In this document: positions 37,379 to 46,240 of the stretch, piece by piece
Layout of the letters: every line of letters begins with the position of its first letter
How positions within the stretch are numbered: position 1 is the stretch's first letter
NCBI GenBank assembly: GCA_002733765.1
Contig: NVWU01000006.1
Span: forward strand, 98,658-162,657
DNA length: 64,000 nt
Source of the DNA: Colwellia sp.
GTDB lineage: Bacteria; Pseudomonadota; Gammaproteobacteria; Enterobacterales; Alteromonadaceae
Direction of reading: 5' to 3'
Notes under the pieces: model-generated
The model's database searches: none
The model's input: only the letters and a program-made list of their open reading frames with translations
Told to the model about the DNA's origin: nothing
Translations under genes and position numbers: made by a program

Positions 37379-37960
37379 TCACCTTAAAACATCTTGATAA
37401 AGCTGCTCAGCAAGTTGTTTTAATACTGTCGGCTCAGGGTGAGTTTGCGCAAACGTTCTTAAGCCATACAAGCCCATCAAAAAATATCTGGCTAAATGTT
37501 CACTCTCTTTTTCTGCGCTAATATCCCCTTCTTGTTTAGCTTGCTCAAACTTTTCAGCGAATGCTTGTTGTAACATAGATAAATTATTACTAATTACCTG
37601 TTGCATTTCAATATCTTGCTCTGCAGCTTCGTTCAAGGTTTTGGTCAATAAGCAAGCTTGAGTATTATCACAACTAATACATTCGATTACGACATTATCA
37701 AGATATGCTTTTAAGTTATCTGTTGTTCGCTCTGATGCCGAAAAAAAACGCTCAAATTCAGCTTTTCTGTCTAAGCGGTATTGTTCAAGTGCTGCTAGCA
37801 ATAAACCCCGTTTATTTTCAAAAGCACAGTAAATAGAACCAGGGTGGAGACCTGTTGCTTTTTTTAGATCTTGCATGCTGGTATTGGCAAAACCTTTGCT
37901 CATAAAAGCATTCATTGCAGATCTCAATACTTTTTCTTTATCAAACTCAGCATTACGCAT
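37379..37960 (-). CDS. TetR/AcrR-family regulator divergent from NemA-like reductase (NemR-like)
   Basis: The product has 193 residues. The N-terminal helix-turn-helix reads AMNAFMSKGFANTSMQDLKKATGLHPGSIYCAFENKRGLL. The C-terminal ligand domain contains ECISCDNTQACLL, a Cys-rich segment. NemR of E. coli senses electrophiles and bleach through Cys. The divergent partner is an old yellow enzyme gene, as in nemRA, but sequence identity to NemR proper cannot be measured here. Three matching palindromes fill the shared promoter region. Confidence 0.88.
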   Translation of the reverse strand: MRNAEFDKEKVLRSAMNAFMSKGFANTSMQDLKKATGLHPGSIYCAFENKRGLLLAALEQYRLDRKAEFERFFSASERTTDNLKAYLDNVVIECISCDNTQACLLTKTLNEAAEQDIEMQQVISNNLSMLQQAFAEKFEQAKQEGDISAEKESEHLARYFLMGLYGLRTFAQTHPEPTVLKQLAEQLYQDVLR

Positions 37961-38006
37961 TTAGTTACTGCCTTTGTTACATTATATTTGTCGATTATAC
38001 TCTTTT

Positions 38007-38074
38007 TTGAATAAGCATTCAAAAACAATACTTGAACGTTTGTTCAAATAAGAGTATCTTGAACGAACATTCAA
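38007..38074. promoter_or_regulatory. Three 16-bp palindromic operators in the TetR/OYE promoter region
   Basis: TTGAATAAGCATTCAA (38007-38022), TTGAACGTTTGTTCAA (38032-38047) and TTGAACGAACATTCAA (38059-38074) share the frame TTGAA(N6)TTCAA. Starts are 25 and 27 bp apart. The third ends 15 bp before the OYE start codon. They are the natural binding sites of the divergent TetR protein. Confidence 0.82.
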
Positions 38075-38089
38075 AAAAGGAGCTTCTCC

Positions 38090-39145
38090 ATGACAGCAAA
38101 TTTATTTAAGCCTTATGCATTAAACAACACGATTAATTTAAGCAACCGAATATTAATGGCACCATTAACACGCTGCATGGCAGATGATAATTTAGTGCCT
38201 ACACAAGCAATGGCACAATATTACGCTAGAAGAGCTGAGGCTGGTTTAATCATTTCTGAAGCGATAATTATTCGCCCTGACGGTCAAGGCTACCCCAATA
38301 CACCTGGTTTGTTCAGCCAAGCGCAAATTGAAGGTTGGAAAGCAGTCACTAATGCAGTACATCGCAATGGCGGTAAAATTTTTGCTCAACTTTGGCATAC
38401 TGGCCGTGTCGCCCATCCTTTTTTTTACGGCAAGGATAACGCTGATGCACCAGTGTTAGCACCTTCTGCTATCGGCGTTGAAGGTAGCGTACCTAGAATG
38501 CGAGAGTTAACTTATAAAATTCCTAAGGCAGTGACTACTGAAGAAATAAAAACATTAGTAACAGATTATGGCCAAGCCGCTGAAAATGCGCTTGAAGCGG
38601 GTTTTGATGGTGTTGAAATTCATGGGGCTAATGGTTACCTCATTGATCAGTTTTTACATCATGATAGTAACCGTCGCAATGATGAATATGGTGGCAGTAG
38701 TGAAAATATGGTTCGTTTTCCATTAGCAGTTATTGATGAAATAATTAATAGAATTGGTGCTGACAGAACGGGATTAAGAGTGTCACCTGGTGCTTATTTC
38801 AACATCAATGGCGATAGCCAAGATCGCGCAGTATTCGATCACTTATTACCTGCGTTAGAGCAACGTAATTTAGCTTTTCTTCATATTGGCATATTTGACG
38901 ATAGTATGGAGTTTGATTATTTAGGTGGTAGCGCATCAAGTTATGTTAGAGCGAATTATAATAAAACGCTAGTTGGCGTAGGAAGTTACAGTGCTGAAAC
39001 AGCAAGTAATGCTATAAATGATGATAAATTTGATCTGATAGCTATTGGTCGACCTTTTATCGCTAACCCTGATTATATCGCTAAAATACGAAACAATGAA
39101 CCGTTAACAAGTTACTCAGAAGACATGTTAACAAGTTTAATTTAA
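38090..39145 (+). CDS. nemA: Old yellow enzyme family alkene reductase (NemA-like)
   Basis: The 351-residue FMN enzyme of the NemA group uses NAD(P)H to reduce activated C=C bonds of enals, maleimides, nitro-esters and similar electrophiles. Clear motifs are RILMAPLTRCMADDNLVPT near residues 21-40, FAQLWHTGRVAHP near 100, EIHGANGYLIDQFLH with the His/Asn pair for substrate binding, NRRNDEYGGSSENMVRFPL, and GRPFIANPD for phosphate binding. GGAG precedes the ATG. It is controlled by the divergent TetR through three operators and ends at a terminator. Confidence 0.93.
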   Translation: MTANLFKPYALNNTINLSNRILMAPLTRCMADDNLVPTQAMAQYYARRAEAGLIISEAIIIRPDGQGYPNTPGLFSQAQIEGWKAVTNAVHRNGGKIFAQLWHTGRVAHPFFYGKDNADAPVLAPSAIGVEGSVPRMRELTYKIPKAVTTEEIKTLVTDYGQAAENALEAGFDGVEIHGANGYLIDQFLHHDSNRRNDEYGGSSENMVRFPLAVIDEIINRIGADRTGLRVSPGAYFNINGDSQDRAVFDHLLPALEQRNLAFLHIGIFDDSMEFDYLGGSASSYVRANYNKTLVGVGSYSAETASNAINDDKFDLIAIGRPFIANPDYIAKIRNNEPLTSYSEDMLTSLI

Positions 39146-39166
39146 CAATAATAATACCGTCATAAA

Positions 39167-39200
39167 CAACAAAACGCCTACTAGCTAAAGCGTTTTGTTG
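39167..39200. terminator. Terminator between OYE and glycosyltransferase genes
   Basis: CAACAAAACGC (39167-39177) pairs with GCGTTTTGTTG (39190-39200) around a 12-base loop. It serves convergent genes from both sides. Confidence 0.7.
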
Positions 39201-39220
39201 CTCTATTCGTTAACTAACTA

Positions 39221-40231
39221 TTAACTTATTTTCTTGTGCCCCAAATATGCCATTGCAGACTCTTCAATAGATGCATAAAGCTTCACAGGCAGTAGCTTTA
39301 ACCATGCACTACAGAAAGTAAGACTTGTTCTACTTGGTTCTTGAAATAATATCCGTAGGTCGCAATACAGTGCTTGGTGAATCAGCTTTAACCCCGCGAG
39401 ACGACTACTGCTTTGAATTGCTCTTCGTGCTAAGTAACGAAGTTGAAAAGCTTTTGCCAACGTATAGTACTTTTTGAAAAAATCAGGATCTCTAAAATTA
39501 TTTTGGCACACTGCATGCTTCCAGCTCGCTAATTGTTTTTCTATATTTGCTGACAAGCCTCCCTCATTAACTCGATAATAGGTTAACGCATCACTGATAC
39601 CTTCAAACTTCCATGGTGTAGTAAGCACAATTCTCGTCCATAATTCTATATCTTCTGATTGCCGTAAACTTTCATCAAAATACATTTTTCGATATCTATC
39701 ATGATTAATGCCAAAGTATCCAATATCGTTTAGCAACGACCGCCTTATGACTGCCGCAGATCCATTTCCAACAGGATTACGACAAAAAACATGCTGTTTA
39801 CTAATATTCGTCAGTTTAGGAAATTGTCCAATACCAAGCAGTTTATTTTTTTCATCGACAAACAATGAAGAACAATAACTTACGCCAACTTCTGGATGAG
39901 TATTTAAATGATGCAGGTGTTTTGCTAGCTTCTCTGGATCCCAAAAATCATCGGCATCAAGTAAGGCAATATAAAAACCTCGAGACGCAGCTATGCCAGT
40001 ATTTCTGGCTCCGGATAATCCTCTATTTTTTTGTTGGATCATGCGTATGCGCTTATCATCAAATTGTTCTACTAATTTCAAAGTATCATCGCTACAACCA
40101 TCATCAATTAAAATCAATTCAAAATTATGATAAGTTTGCATTAAAACAGATTGAATACTTTGTTCAATATATTTTTCAACGTTAAACATAGGCAAAACTA
40201 CTGAAATCATAGGGATAGGATTAACATTCAT
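39221..40231 (-). CDS. Family 2 glycosyltransferase
   Basis: The 336-residue GT-A enzyme has ISVVLPMFNVEKYIEQSIQSV at the start, then LILIDDGCSDDTL and RNRGLSGARNTGIAASRG. The metal-binding DADDFWDPEKL is near residue 92. It transfers a sugar from a nucleotide sugar to a growing polysaccharide repeat on the cytoplasmic side. GGAG precedes the ATG, and the gene overlaps the end of the flippase gene by 11 bp, so the two are translationally coupled. Confidence 0.93.
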   Translation of the reverse strand: MNVNPIPMISVVLPMFNVEKYIEQSIQSVLMQTYHNFELILIDDGCSDDTLKLVEQFDDKRIRMIQQKNRGLSGARNTGIAASRGFYIALLDADDFWDPEKLAKHLHHLNTHPEVGVSYCSSLFVDEKNKLLGIGQFPKLTNISKQHVFCRNPVGNGSAAVIRRSLLNDIGYFGINHDRYRKMYFDESLRQSEDIELWTRIVLTTPWKFEGISDALTYYRVNEGGLSANIEKQLASWKHAVCQNNFRDPDFFKKYYTLAKAFQLRYLARRAIQSSSRLAGLKLIHQALYCDLRILFQEPSRTSLTFCSAWLKLLPVKLYASIEESAMAYLGHKKIS

Positions 40232-41507
40232 GAGACTTTCTCCAATTAAGTAATGACATTAAAATAAAAATTCGAGTTTTTATCGCCTCACTAAAATAAA
40301 GCGACAAACACCATAGAAGGCTGCTAAAAAGTAAAACAATAGCAAAATCCATAGGTTGCTCCGGTGCTAAAATAACAAGCATTGATACCGTAATAAGTAA
40401 ACAAATTAAACGTATGATGGTTTCATTGATGTAGTCGCCTTTTGCTCGCTCAAACAGACAGTAGGTATTAACGATAACGCTAGGTAATGCGACTAAACAC
40501 ATGATGGTGGCGACAGGTACAGTGGTATGCCATTTAGCATCAAAAATTATGGGCATATATAGGGGAACAAGTAACGCCTGCCCAACAAACAATAAACCTA
40601 CGCCAATAGCAATTAAATAAACTAAATGTTGTTGTGCTAGCAAAGTACCTTGGCGCTGTAATTTACAAAGAAAAGGAAATAATGCACTCGTAAAGACATT
40701 GCCAATTGATTGGCTTAAACCAATGCCAGCATTTTTTGCGAAGATGTAAAAGCCAAAAATTTCCGGTGTCATTAGTTTTCCGGCAATAAATATATCGGCA
40801 TTCATTCTTAATGATAGTAAAAACTCACTACTAGTTAACTGGCCTGAAGTACGAAGTAACGTCTTAAATACATTAAAGTTAAAGCCTACTCCATAAGCTT
40901 TTATCGGAGAGAAAGAAAATAATAACAACCACAATAACGAAAAAATCACTTTGCCGTACGCTACCGCCATTATATCTGCGCCTAATAAGGCGAATAGTGC
41001 GATGGAAAGGTTCTCAATGATAGTACACAGACCACTGCGTAAACTGAACCAACGCATACAATTTGCTCTATGTAACAAAAACACCCTAATACTTACCCAA
41101 GGGTAGAGTAGGTAAATTACAGCCATCACTTTTAGTAAGTTAGCCAGTTCAGAGGTCGAATATAATTCAGCAATAAAATCAGCTAAACAAAATTGTAAGG
41201 TTGCAAGCGTTAGGCAAATTATCCATTGGATAGTGGCACCATTTTTTGCATAGTTAGCTAAATCATTAGGTTTACACTGGATAATTTGAGTGCCAGTTCC
41301 GGCACGTAGTAAAAAAGATAGCATGTCATGAACAGCCAAAGATAACATGGCCGTACCATACGATATTGGTGTCAGCGATGCAGCAAGTACAACAATGGTT
41401 ATTATTCTAGATAATTTGGCAAATATTTCAGAACTCAACAACCAAGCTGCATTAGATAAAAGTTGAAAGCAGGGTTGTAAACTTTGTTTTAAGCGACTGA
41501 GCCCCAT
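40221..41507 (-). CDS. Polysaccharide/oligosaccharide flippase (Wzx-like)
   Basis: The 428-residue protein has about 12-14 hydrophobic spans of the MOP/polysaccharide-synthase class. The opening LLSNAAWLLSSEIFAKLSRII and the middle FGFYIFAKNAGIGLSQSIGNV are typical. It should flip lipid-linked repeat units across the inner membrane. AGG stands 10 bases before the ATG, directly at the foot of a 44-bp hairpin (41519-41562). It is the first gene of a two-gene operon with the GT2. It is probably the flippase for the polysaccharide made by the 50-60 kb genes, which have none of their own. Confidence 0.9.
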   Translation of the reverse strand: MGLSRLKQSLQPCFQLLSNAAWLLSSEIFAKLSRIITIVVLAASLTPISYGTAMLSLAVHDMLSFLLRAGTGTQIIQCKPNDLANYAKNGATIQWIICLTLATLQFCLADFIAELYSTSELANLLKVMAVIYLLYPWVSIRVFLLHRANCMRWFSLRSGLCTIIENLSIALFALLGADIMAVAYGKVIFSLLWLLLFSFSPIKAYGVGFNFNVFKTLLRTSGQLTSSEFLLSLRMNADIFIAGKLMTPEIFGFYIFAKNAGIGLSQSIGNVFTSALFPFLCKLQRQGTLLAQQHLVYLIAIGVGLLFVGQALLVPLYMPIIFDAKWHTTVPVATIMCLVALPSVIVNTYCLFERAKGDYINETIIRLICLLITVSMLVILAPEQPMDFAIVLLFSSLLWCLSLYFSEAIKTRIFILMSLLNWRKSHEC

Positions 41508-41518
41508 AAGAATCTACC

Positions 41519-41562
41519 TGAAATAGTTAACGTTAATGATGCGATTAACGTTAACTATTTCA
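41519..41562. promoter_or_regulatory. Perfect 19-bp inverted repeat just before the flippase ribosome binding site
   Basis: TGAAATAGTTAACGTTAAT (41519-41537) and its exact reverse complement (41544-41562) flank a 6-base loop. On the minus strand the stem ends where the AGG ribosome binding site begins. It can act as an operator, or as an mRNA hairpin that limits ribosome access. It has no T run, so it is not a normal terminator. Confidence 0.7.
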
Positions 41563-41620
41563 AGAACTATTCCAACTTCACCACCTAGTTTAAGTTATTG
41601 TATTTATTGCAAATAAATAA

Positions 41621-41656
41621 AAACAATTCATAAACTATTTTGTTTATGAATTGTTT
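41621..41656 (-). terminator. Terminator after the sigma54 activator gene
   Basis: AAACAATTCATAAAC (41621-41635) pairs with GTTTATGAATTGTTT (41642-41656). Read on the minus strand the stem is followed by TTTTTATTTATT. It separates the regulator gene (41778) from the flippase operon. Confidence 0.8.
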
Positions 41657-41777
41657 TTTCGCATTGTGCTATTTAGATGCTAATGAATTTGCAATTTAAA
41701 AAACCAGACCAAGTCTATTAATATAAAACAGTATCACTTAGAGCAGCATAGGTGACGCTTTAATAGAATTGGCCTAA

Positions 41778-43232
41778 CTATTCAGTAGGTTCAGTTTGCC
41801 ATTGTTGAATTTTTCTATACAAGGTTGAAGGACTCACCCCGAGTTCGCTGGCCGCTTTTACAATATTATCCTGACAAACGAGAATAGCTTGTTCTATCGC
41901 ATGGCGCTCAACTTTTTCAAGAGAAATAATTTCGATATCCGTTTGGCTAATATTATTTGCTTGAACACGAACGTCAGCATGAACATCGTAAGGTGATGTT
42001 TTTTTAGGTAAAACAGAAAGTGAACTGGCTGAATGAAAGGGATCTGTGAGCTGTTGTTTCAAAATAACATCTGAAATCAATGGCCCCTCAGACATAACCA
42101 CCGCACTGTGAATAATATTTTGTAATTGACGTACATTACCAGGCCAAGGATGATCACTTATCAATTTTTCGCCCATGGAAGAAAACCCAGCAAAATCTTT
42201 CCCTTCAATTTGACTATAATGGCTCAAAAAATGCTCGGCAAGCTGTATAGAATCATGACCTCGCTCACATAGAGGCGGTAAAAATATTGAGATTACATTG
42301 AGTCGATAAAACAAATCTTCTCGTAATTTATGTTCTGCTATTGCGGTGTGTGGATTTCTATTTGTTGCACTAATAAATCGTATATCTACTTGCTCTACTT
42401 TGCCACTACCAACTCGTTGAAACTGTCCTGTTTGAATAAAACGCAATAATTTAGCTTGTAGATTAATATCCATTTCACCAATTTCATCTAGAAATAAACT
42501 TCCGCCATCGGCAAGTGTCGCTGCACCTTCTCTATTAGAGACGGCACCAGAAAAAGCACCTTTTATATGGCCAAAAACTTCTGATTCCATTAACTCTGAT
42601 GGAATTGCTGCGCAGTTAAGTGCAATAAAATTCTCTTTATTTCTTTTACTTAAACGATGGATTGCTTGCGCGGCAACTTCTTTACCTGAACCGCTAGGGC
42701 CGGTAATAAAAACAGAGGCATTACTCGAGGAGCATTGTTCAATACAAGAATAAACAAACTGCATGGGGACTGAGTCACCAATAAACCCTTCAAAATTTGT
42801 TTTACGATACTGTTGAAATTGATCAATCGTTCGGCGCATTAATGTTCGCTCAGCCAATATTTGCTGTAACTCTAACGCTTGTTTTAAGGTGATAATTAAC
42901 TCGTTATTATCCCAAGGTTTTTGAAGATACCCCCATACTCTGCCTTGATTTATTGCCGATAAAACCATACTCATATCATCGCATCCGGTTAAGACAATAC
43001 GTACAGTTTCAGGGTATAATTTAGCCACTTGTTCAAAAAGTTGAATGCCGTCCATTTCAGGCATTTTCATGTCAGATACGATTACATCAACTGGCTGCTT
43101 AGCAAGTATCTCAAGCGCCAAAGCTCCGCTTTCTGCGGTAACAATATCTACATCTAATTTACTCGTAATACGTTTTAGTGAACTTAGTATTAATCGTTCA
43201 TCATCAACAAATAAAATTCTCGATTTATTCAT
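41778..43232 (-). CDS. NtrC-family sigma54-activating response regulator
   Basis: The 484-residue protein starts at ATG 43232, the first Met before RILFVDDE; an earlier in-frame start would add 20 non-conserved residues. The receiver (1-125) has phospho-acceptor D54 and K105. The AAA+ domain has Walker A GPSGSGKE at 178-185, the sigma54 contact loop GAFSGA at 225-230 (usually GAFTGA) and Walker B FLDE at 247-250. A Fis-type helix-turn-helix (NIVKAASELGVSPSTLYRKI) closes the protein. It should bind enhancers and open RpoN promoters when phosphorylated. Four such promoters stand 7-11 kb away before the LruC and exopolysaccharide genes, making it their likely activator. The neighbouring kinase at 46.2 kb is the likely partner. 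Confidence 0.93.
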   Translation of the reverse strand: MNKSRILFVDDERLILSSLKRITSKLDVDIVTAESGALALEILAKQPVDVIVSDMKMPEMDGIQLFEQVAKLYPETVRIVLTGCDDMSMVLSAINQGRVWGYLQKPWDNNELIITLKQALELQQILAERTLMRRTIDQFQQYRKTNFEGFIGDSVPMQFVYSCIEQCSSSNASVFITGPSGSGKEVAAQAIHRLSKRNKENFIALNCAAIPSELMESEVFGHIKGAFSGAVSNREGAATLADGGSLFLDEIGEMDINLQAKLLRFIQTGQFQRVGSGKVEQVDIRFISATNRNPHTAIAEHKLREDLFYRLNVISIFLPPLCERGHDSIQLAEHFLSHYSQIEGKDFAGFSSMGEKLISDHPWPGNVRQLQNIIHSAVVMSEGPLISDVILKQQLTDPFHSASSLSVLPKKTSPYDVHADVRVQANNISQTDIEIISLEKVERHAIEQAILVCQDNIVKAASELGVSPSTLYRKIQQWQTEPTE

Positions 43233-43601
43233 CTGTGCATACCACTCCCTTAGTAAAGTCAATATTACATAATATTGTTGAAAATAAATCATATCCCTAT
43301 TTAGGTAAATAAAGTCACTTTACCCGCATTTATTCTGATATATTTATTACTTATTTCAACATATCATATTTTAGCTCACTGTTTATATTATCGTGATAAA
43401 TTTAAAAAGAAAAATAGAAGGACAAACTTAACACTCATTTATGTAAGCTTACTCACTTTCTCATCACTTCATAACTATGTTAATGAGATTATAGAATAAA
43501 TTGGCACTTTGCAGTCTAGTGTTTTATTTTATAATAAAGCGATAAATAAAAGGTATCCTATAAAAATTATAGTATTAAGTGAAATAAATAGGGAATAATA
43601 A
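43233..43601. other. Divergent promoter region of two response regulators
   Basis: About 370 bp between the sigma54 activator gene and the REC/HD-like gene. TGGCACTTTGCAG at 43502-43514 looks like a sigma54 site, but GG and GC are too close together. No other structure or frame was seen. Confidence 0.45.
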
Positions 43602-44879
43602 ATGTTAGAAAAAGAACATGAACTTGATGTATATTCAGACATGACCATTTTATGTGTGGATGATGAAACCAGTATATTAAAATCATTACAGCGTTTATTT
43701 CACCGTAAAACTTACCGAGTTTTAATCGCTCAAAGCGCTGAGCAGGCATTGTTAATAATGCAAAGTGAATCGGTAAACCTTATCATTTCTGATATGCGCA
43801 TGCCTCAAATGAATGGAGCCGAACTTTTACAGCAGGTGGCTAAATTACACCCTGAAATTTATCGTATTATTTTAAGTGGCTATACCGATTTTGAATCTAC
43901 AGTAGCCGCAATAAACCTAGGTAAAACACATAGGTTTATTAACAAACCTTGGAATAATAATGAATTATTAAGTGCCGTTGAAGAAGGCTTAGAAAAGGTA
44001 TTGTTAACGCAAGAAAATGTACGTCTAAAGTTAATTGTTGAACAAAAAAACGCACAACTTAAAGTTTGGAATCAAGAGCTTGAAGATAAAGTATCGTTAC
44101 GAACAAAACAAATTCATAAGTCATTAAGAATTAATGAGAGAAATAATAAAGCTTCCGATAAAATGCTTTTTAATTTCATTGCGATCAACCCTAACTTGAA
44201 CGGTAACTTTGCTAGAAATGTTGCTCGATTAGCGGGTCGGTTGGCAGATAAATTAGGTTTAGATAAACAAGAAATAAATGATATTCGCCTTGCTGGTCTA
44301 TTAATTGAAATAGGGATGTTAGCTTTAGAGTCATCAATATGCTCTACCCCTTATACTTTATTAAATTATGAACAAAAAAAAGAGTTTTTACTACAATCTG
44401 CCGTAGCGAAACAAATACTTTCACCCGCACAACATCTTAATAATGTCCGTAATATGATTGTGCACCAATATCAACTAATTAATGAATTATCATTACCAGA
44501 AGAACTAAAAAAGAGTGTTAAAATATTAATGGTTGCCCGTGATTATTGTCGCTTTGCTAGTGGTCGAATTTTGCCAGAAAATTTAGATCACATCCATATT
44601 CGTATTGAGTTAAGTAAAGGAAATGGCACTAAATATGCTGAAGAAGTACTCAATGTATTGAAAGATCATCCTGAATTAGCCGATGACGTTATTCTTGAGC
44701 GCGGTATAACCACACAACAACTTAAACCCGACATGTTGCTTAAGTATAATTTATATACTAGCAATCATTTATTAATATTGGCTGAAGGTCATGAGTTTAC
44801 CCAATCTTCCATTGATAACTTAATAGAATATGAGAAAAACCAAAAGCAAGTACTCTCTGTTGTTATAGAAATCCCTTAA
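43602..44879 (+). CDS. Response regulator with decayed HD-GYP-like output domain
   Basis: The 425-residue product has a receiver at 14-135, with DD at 20-21, D64 in SDMRMPQMNG and K in NKPWNNNEL, very like the receiver of the sigma54 regulator. A coiled-coil linker (~140-185) precedes a helical domain aligned with RpfG-type HD-GYP. In that domain the metal-binding HD is replaced (LLIEIGM near 238) and the GYP motif is missing, although VHQYQLINE keeps one His. Cyclic-di-GMP cleavage is therefore unlikely. A binding or phosphate-sink role is inferred. The binding-protein and kinase genes follow in the same direction. Confidence 0.85.
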   Translation: MLEKEHELDVYSDMTILCVDDETSILKSLQRLFHRKTYRVLIAQSAEQALLIMQSESVNLIISDMRMPQMNGAELLQQVAKLHPEIYRIILSGYTDFESTVAAINLGKTHRFINKPWNNNELLSAVEEGLEKVLLTQENVRLKLIVEQKNAQLKVWNQELEDKVSLRTKQIHKSLRINERNNKASDKMLFNFIAINPNLNGNFARNVARLAGRLADKLGLDKQEINDIRLAGLLIEIGMLALESSICSTPYTLLNYEQKKEFLLQSAVAKQILSPAQHLNNVRNMIVHQYQLINELSLPEELKKSVKILMVARDYCRFASGRILPENLDHIHIRIELSKGNGTKYAEEVLNVLKDHPELADDVILERGITTQQLKPDMLLKYNLYTSNHLLILAEGHEFTQSSIDNLIEYEKNQKQVLSVVIEIP

Positions 44880-44980
44880 ACAAACACCTTTAAATGGAGC
44901 GAGTATACATTGTTAAGCTACCCTAAATAAATATTTTAAAGACGATTAGTACAACCCTATTAATAAGGATATTTTAGACT

Positions 44981-46210
44981 ATGTTACCAATAAAAATTAT
45001 CAGTATGAATAAAATTTTTATTACTTTTATTACGTTATTTTGTTTATCTTTTCCTATCGCTGCAGAGCCGCTTTATAAAATTTATATTGACGCTGACTTT
45101 TCTAGTACTAAAGCGTCGAGTAACGCAATAAAACAAGGTATTGACGTTGCTTTGGCTGAAGAAAAATTTCAAATAGAAAGTTTTAATTTTGAATTAGTGA
45201 TTAAAAATCACCGTGGTAACTCTTTACGAAGCAAACGTAATTTAGAAACATTTCTTGCCGATCAACAAGGTTTAATTGTTTTTTCAGGTTTACACTCACC
45301 ACCATTACTGGCCAATAAAAATTTTATTAATAATAACAAAATATTAATGCTTGACCCTTGGGCTGCTGCTGGGCCGATAACCCGTAGTGACAGTCAAGAA
45401 AATTGGATATTCAGGCTATCCATTGATGACAGTAATGCTGGCACTTTCATTACCAAACAAGCGTTAAAAGAAGGATTTAAAAAGCCCTTGCTTTTATTAG
45501 AAGACACTGGTTGGGGACGCTCGAATAAGCGCACAATGACACAAGCATTACAGCAAAGTAATATAAAACCTAGTGATATTAAGTGGTTTAATTGGGGCTT
45601 AGGTATTAACCATGCAAAATTACTTTTACGAGAAGCAAAGCTAGCGGGTAGCGATGTGATATTTTTTGTTGGTAATGCTAACGAGGGTAAAGTTTTTTTT
45701 AAAGCCATGGCTGAATTAGAAAACGAGATACGACTTCCCATTAGAAGTCATTGGGGCATTACAGGAGGGAATTTTGCAGAAACAATTAATGCAGAGCAAA
45801 GAAAAGAATTGGATTTGCTGTTTATTCAAACACGATTTTCATTTTTAACACAGCCTCAAACAGCCTTAGCAAAAAATGTTTTCGAACAGGCATCTTCACG
45901 AAACCCAATGATCCAAAAAGTTTCTGATATAAAAGCCCAAACCGGCTTTATTCATGCGTATGATTTAACCAAAATATTAATTTCAGCAATAAAACAAGCT
46001 GGCTTAAGTGGCGATATAAATCGAGATAGACAGGCAATTAAAGTCGCATTAGAAAATTTAAAAAAACCGGTTGCAGGATTAATTAAAAATTATGAAAAAC
46101 CATTTTCTCGATACTCAAAAAGTAATGTAAATGCACATGAGGCACTATCTATTAACGATTATGTTATGGCATATTATGACGAAAACAATAACATCGTATT
46201 ATTAAAATAA
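44981..46210 (+). CDS. Periplasmic type-1 solute-binding protein (Peripla_BP_6-like)
   Basis: The 409-residue product has a signal peptide (NKIFITFITLFCLSFPIAA, cleaved near AEP). It then has the two-lobed fold of amino-acid/urea-type binding proteins: QGIDVALAEEKF, GLIVFSGLHSPPLLAN, FRLSIDDSNAGTFITKQAL, ITGGNFAETI and a C-terminal AYDLTKILISAI. No ABC transporter genes are nearby. It is 30 bp before a sensor kinase gene, so it probably works as the ligand sensor of that kinase, as LuxP does for LuxQ. AAGGA lies 11 bases before ATG 44981. Ligand unknown. Confidence 0.87.
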   Translation: MLPIKIISMNKIFITFITLFCLSFPIAAEPLYKIYIDADFSSTKASSNAIKQGIDVALAEEKFQIESFNFELVIKNHRGNSLRSKRNLETFLADQQGLIVFSGLHSPPLLANKNFINNNKILMLDPWAAAGPITRSDSQENWIFRLSIDDSNAGTFITKQALKEGFKKPLLLLEDTGWGRSNKRTMTQALQQSNIKPSDIKWFNWGLGINHAKLLLREAKLAGSDVIFFVGNANEGKVFFKAMAELENEIRLPIRSHWGITGGNFAETINAEQRKELDLLFIQTRFSFLTQPQTALAKNVFEQASSRNPMIQKVSDIKAQTGFIHAYDLTKILISAIKQAGLSGDINRDRQAIKVALENLKKPVAGLIKNYEKPFSRYSKSNVNAHEALSINDYVMAYYDENNNIVLLK

Positions 46211-46240
46211 CTCCAATATATAACAACATTTAATGACCAA

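Noticed and set aside
43502-43514. TGGCACTTTGCAG as a sigma54 promoter before the REC/HD-like gene
   Set aside because: GG and GC are only about 6 bases apart instead of 10, so RpoN could not use it.
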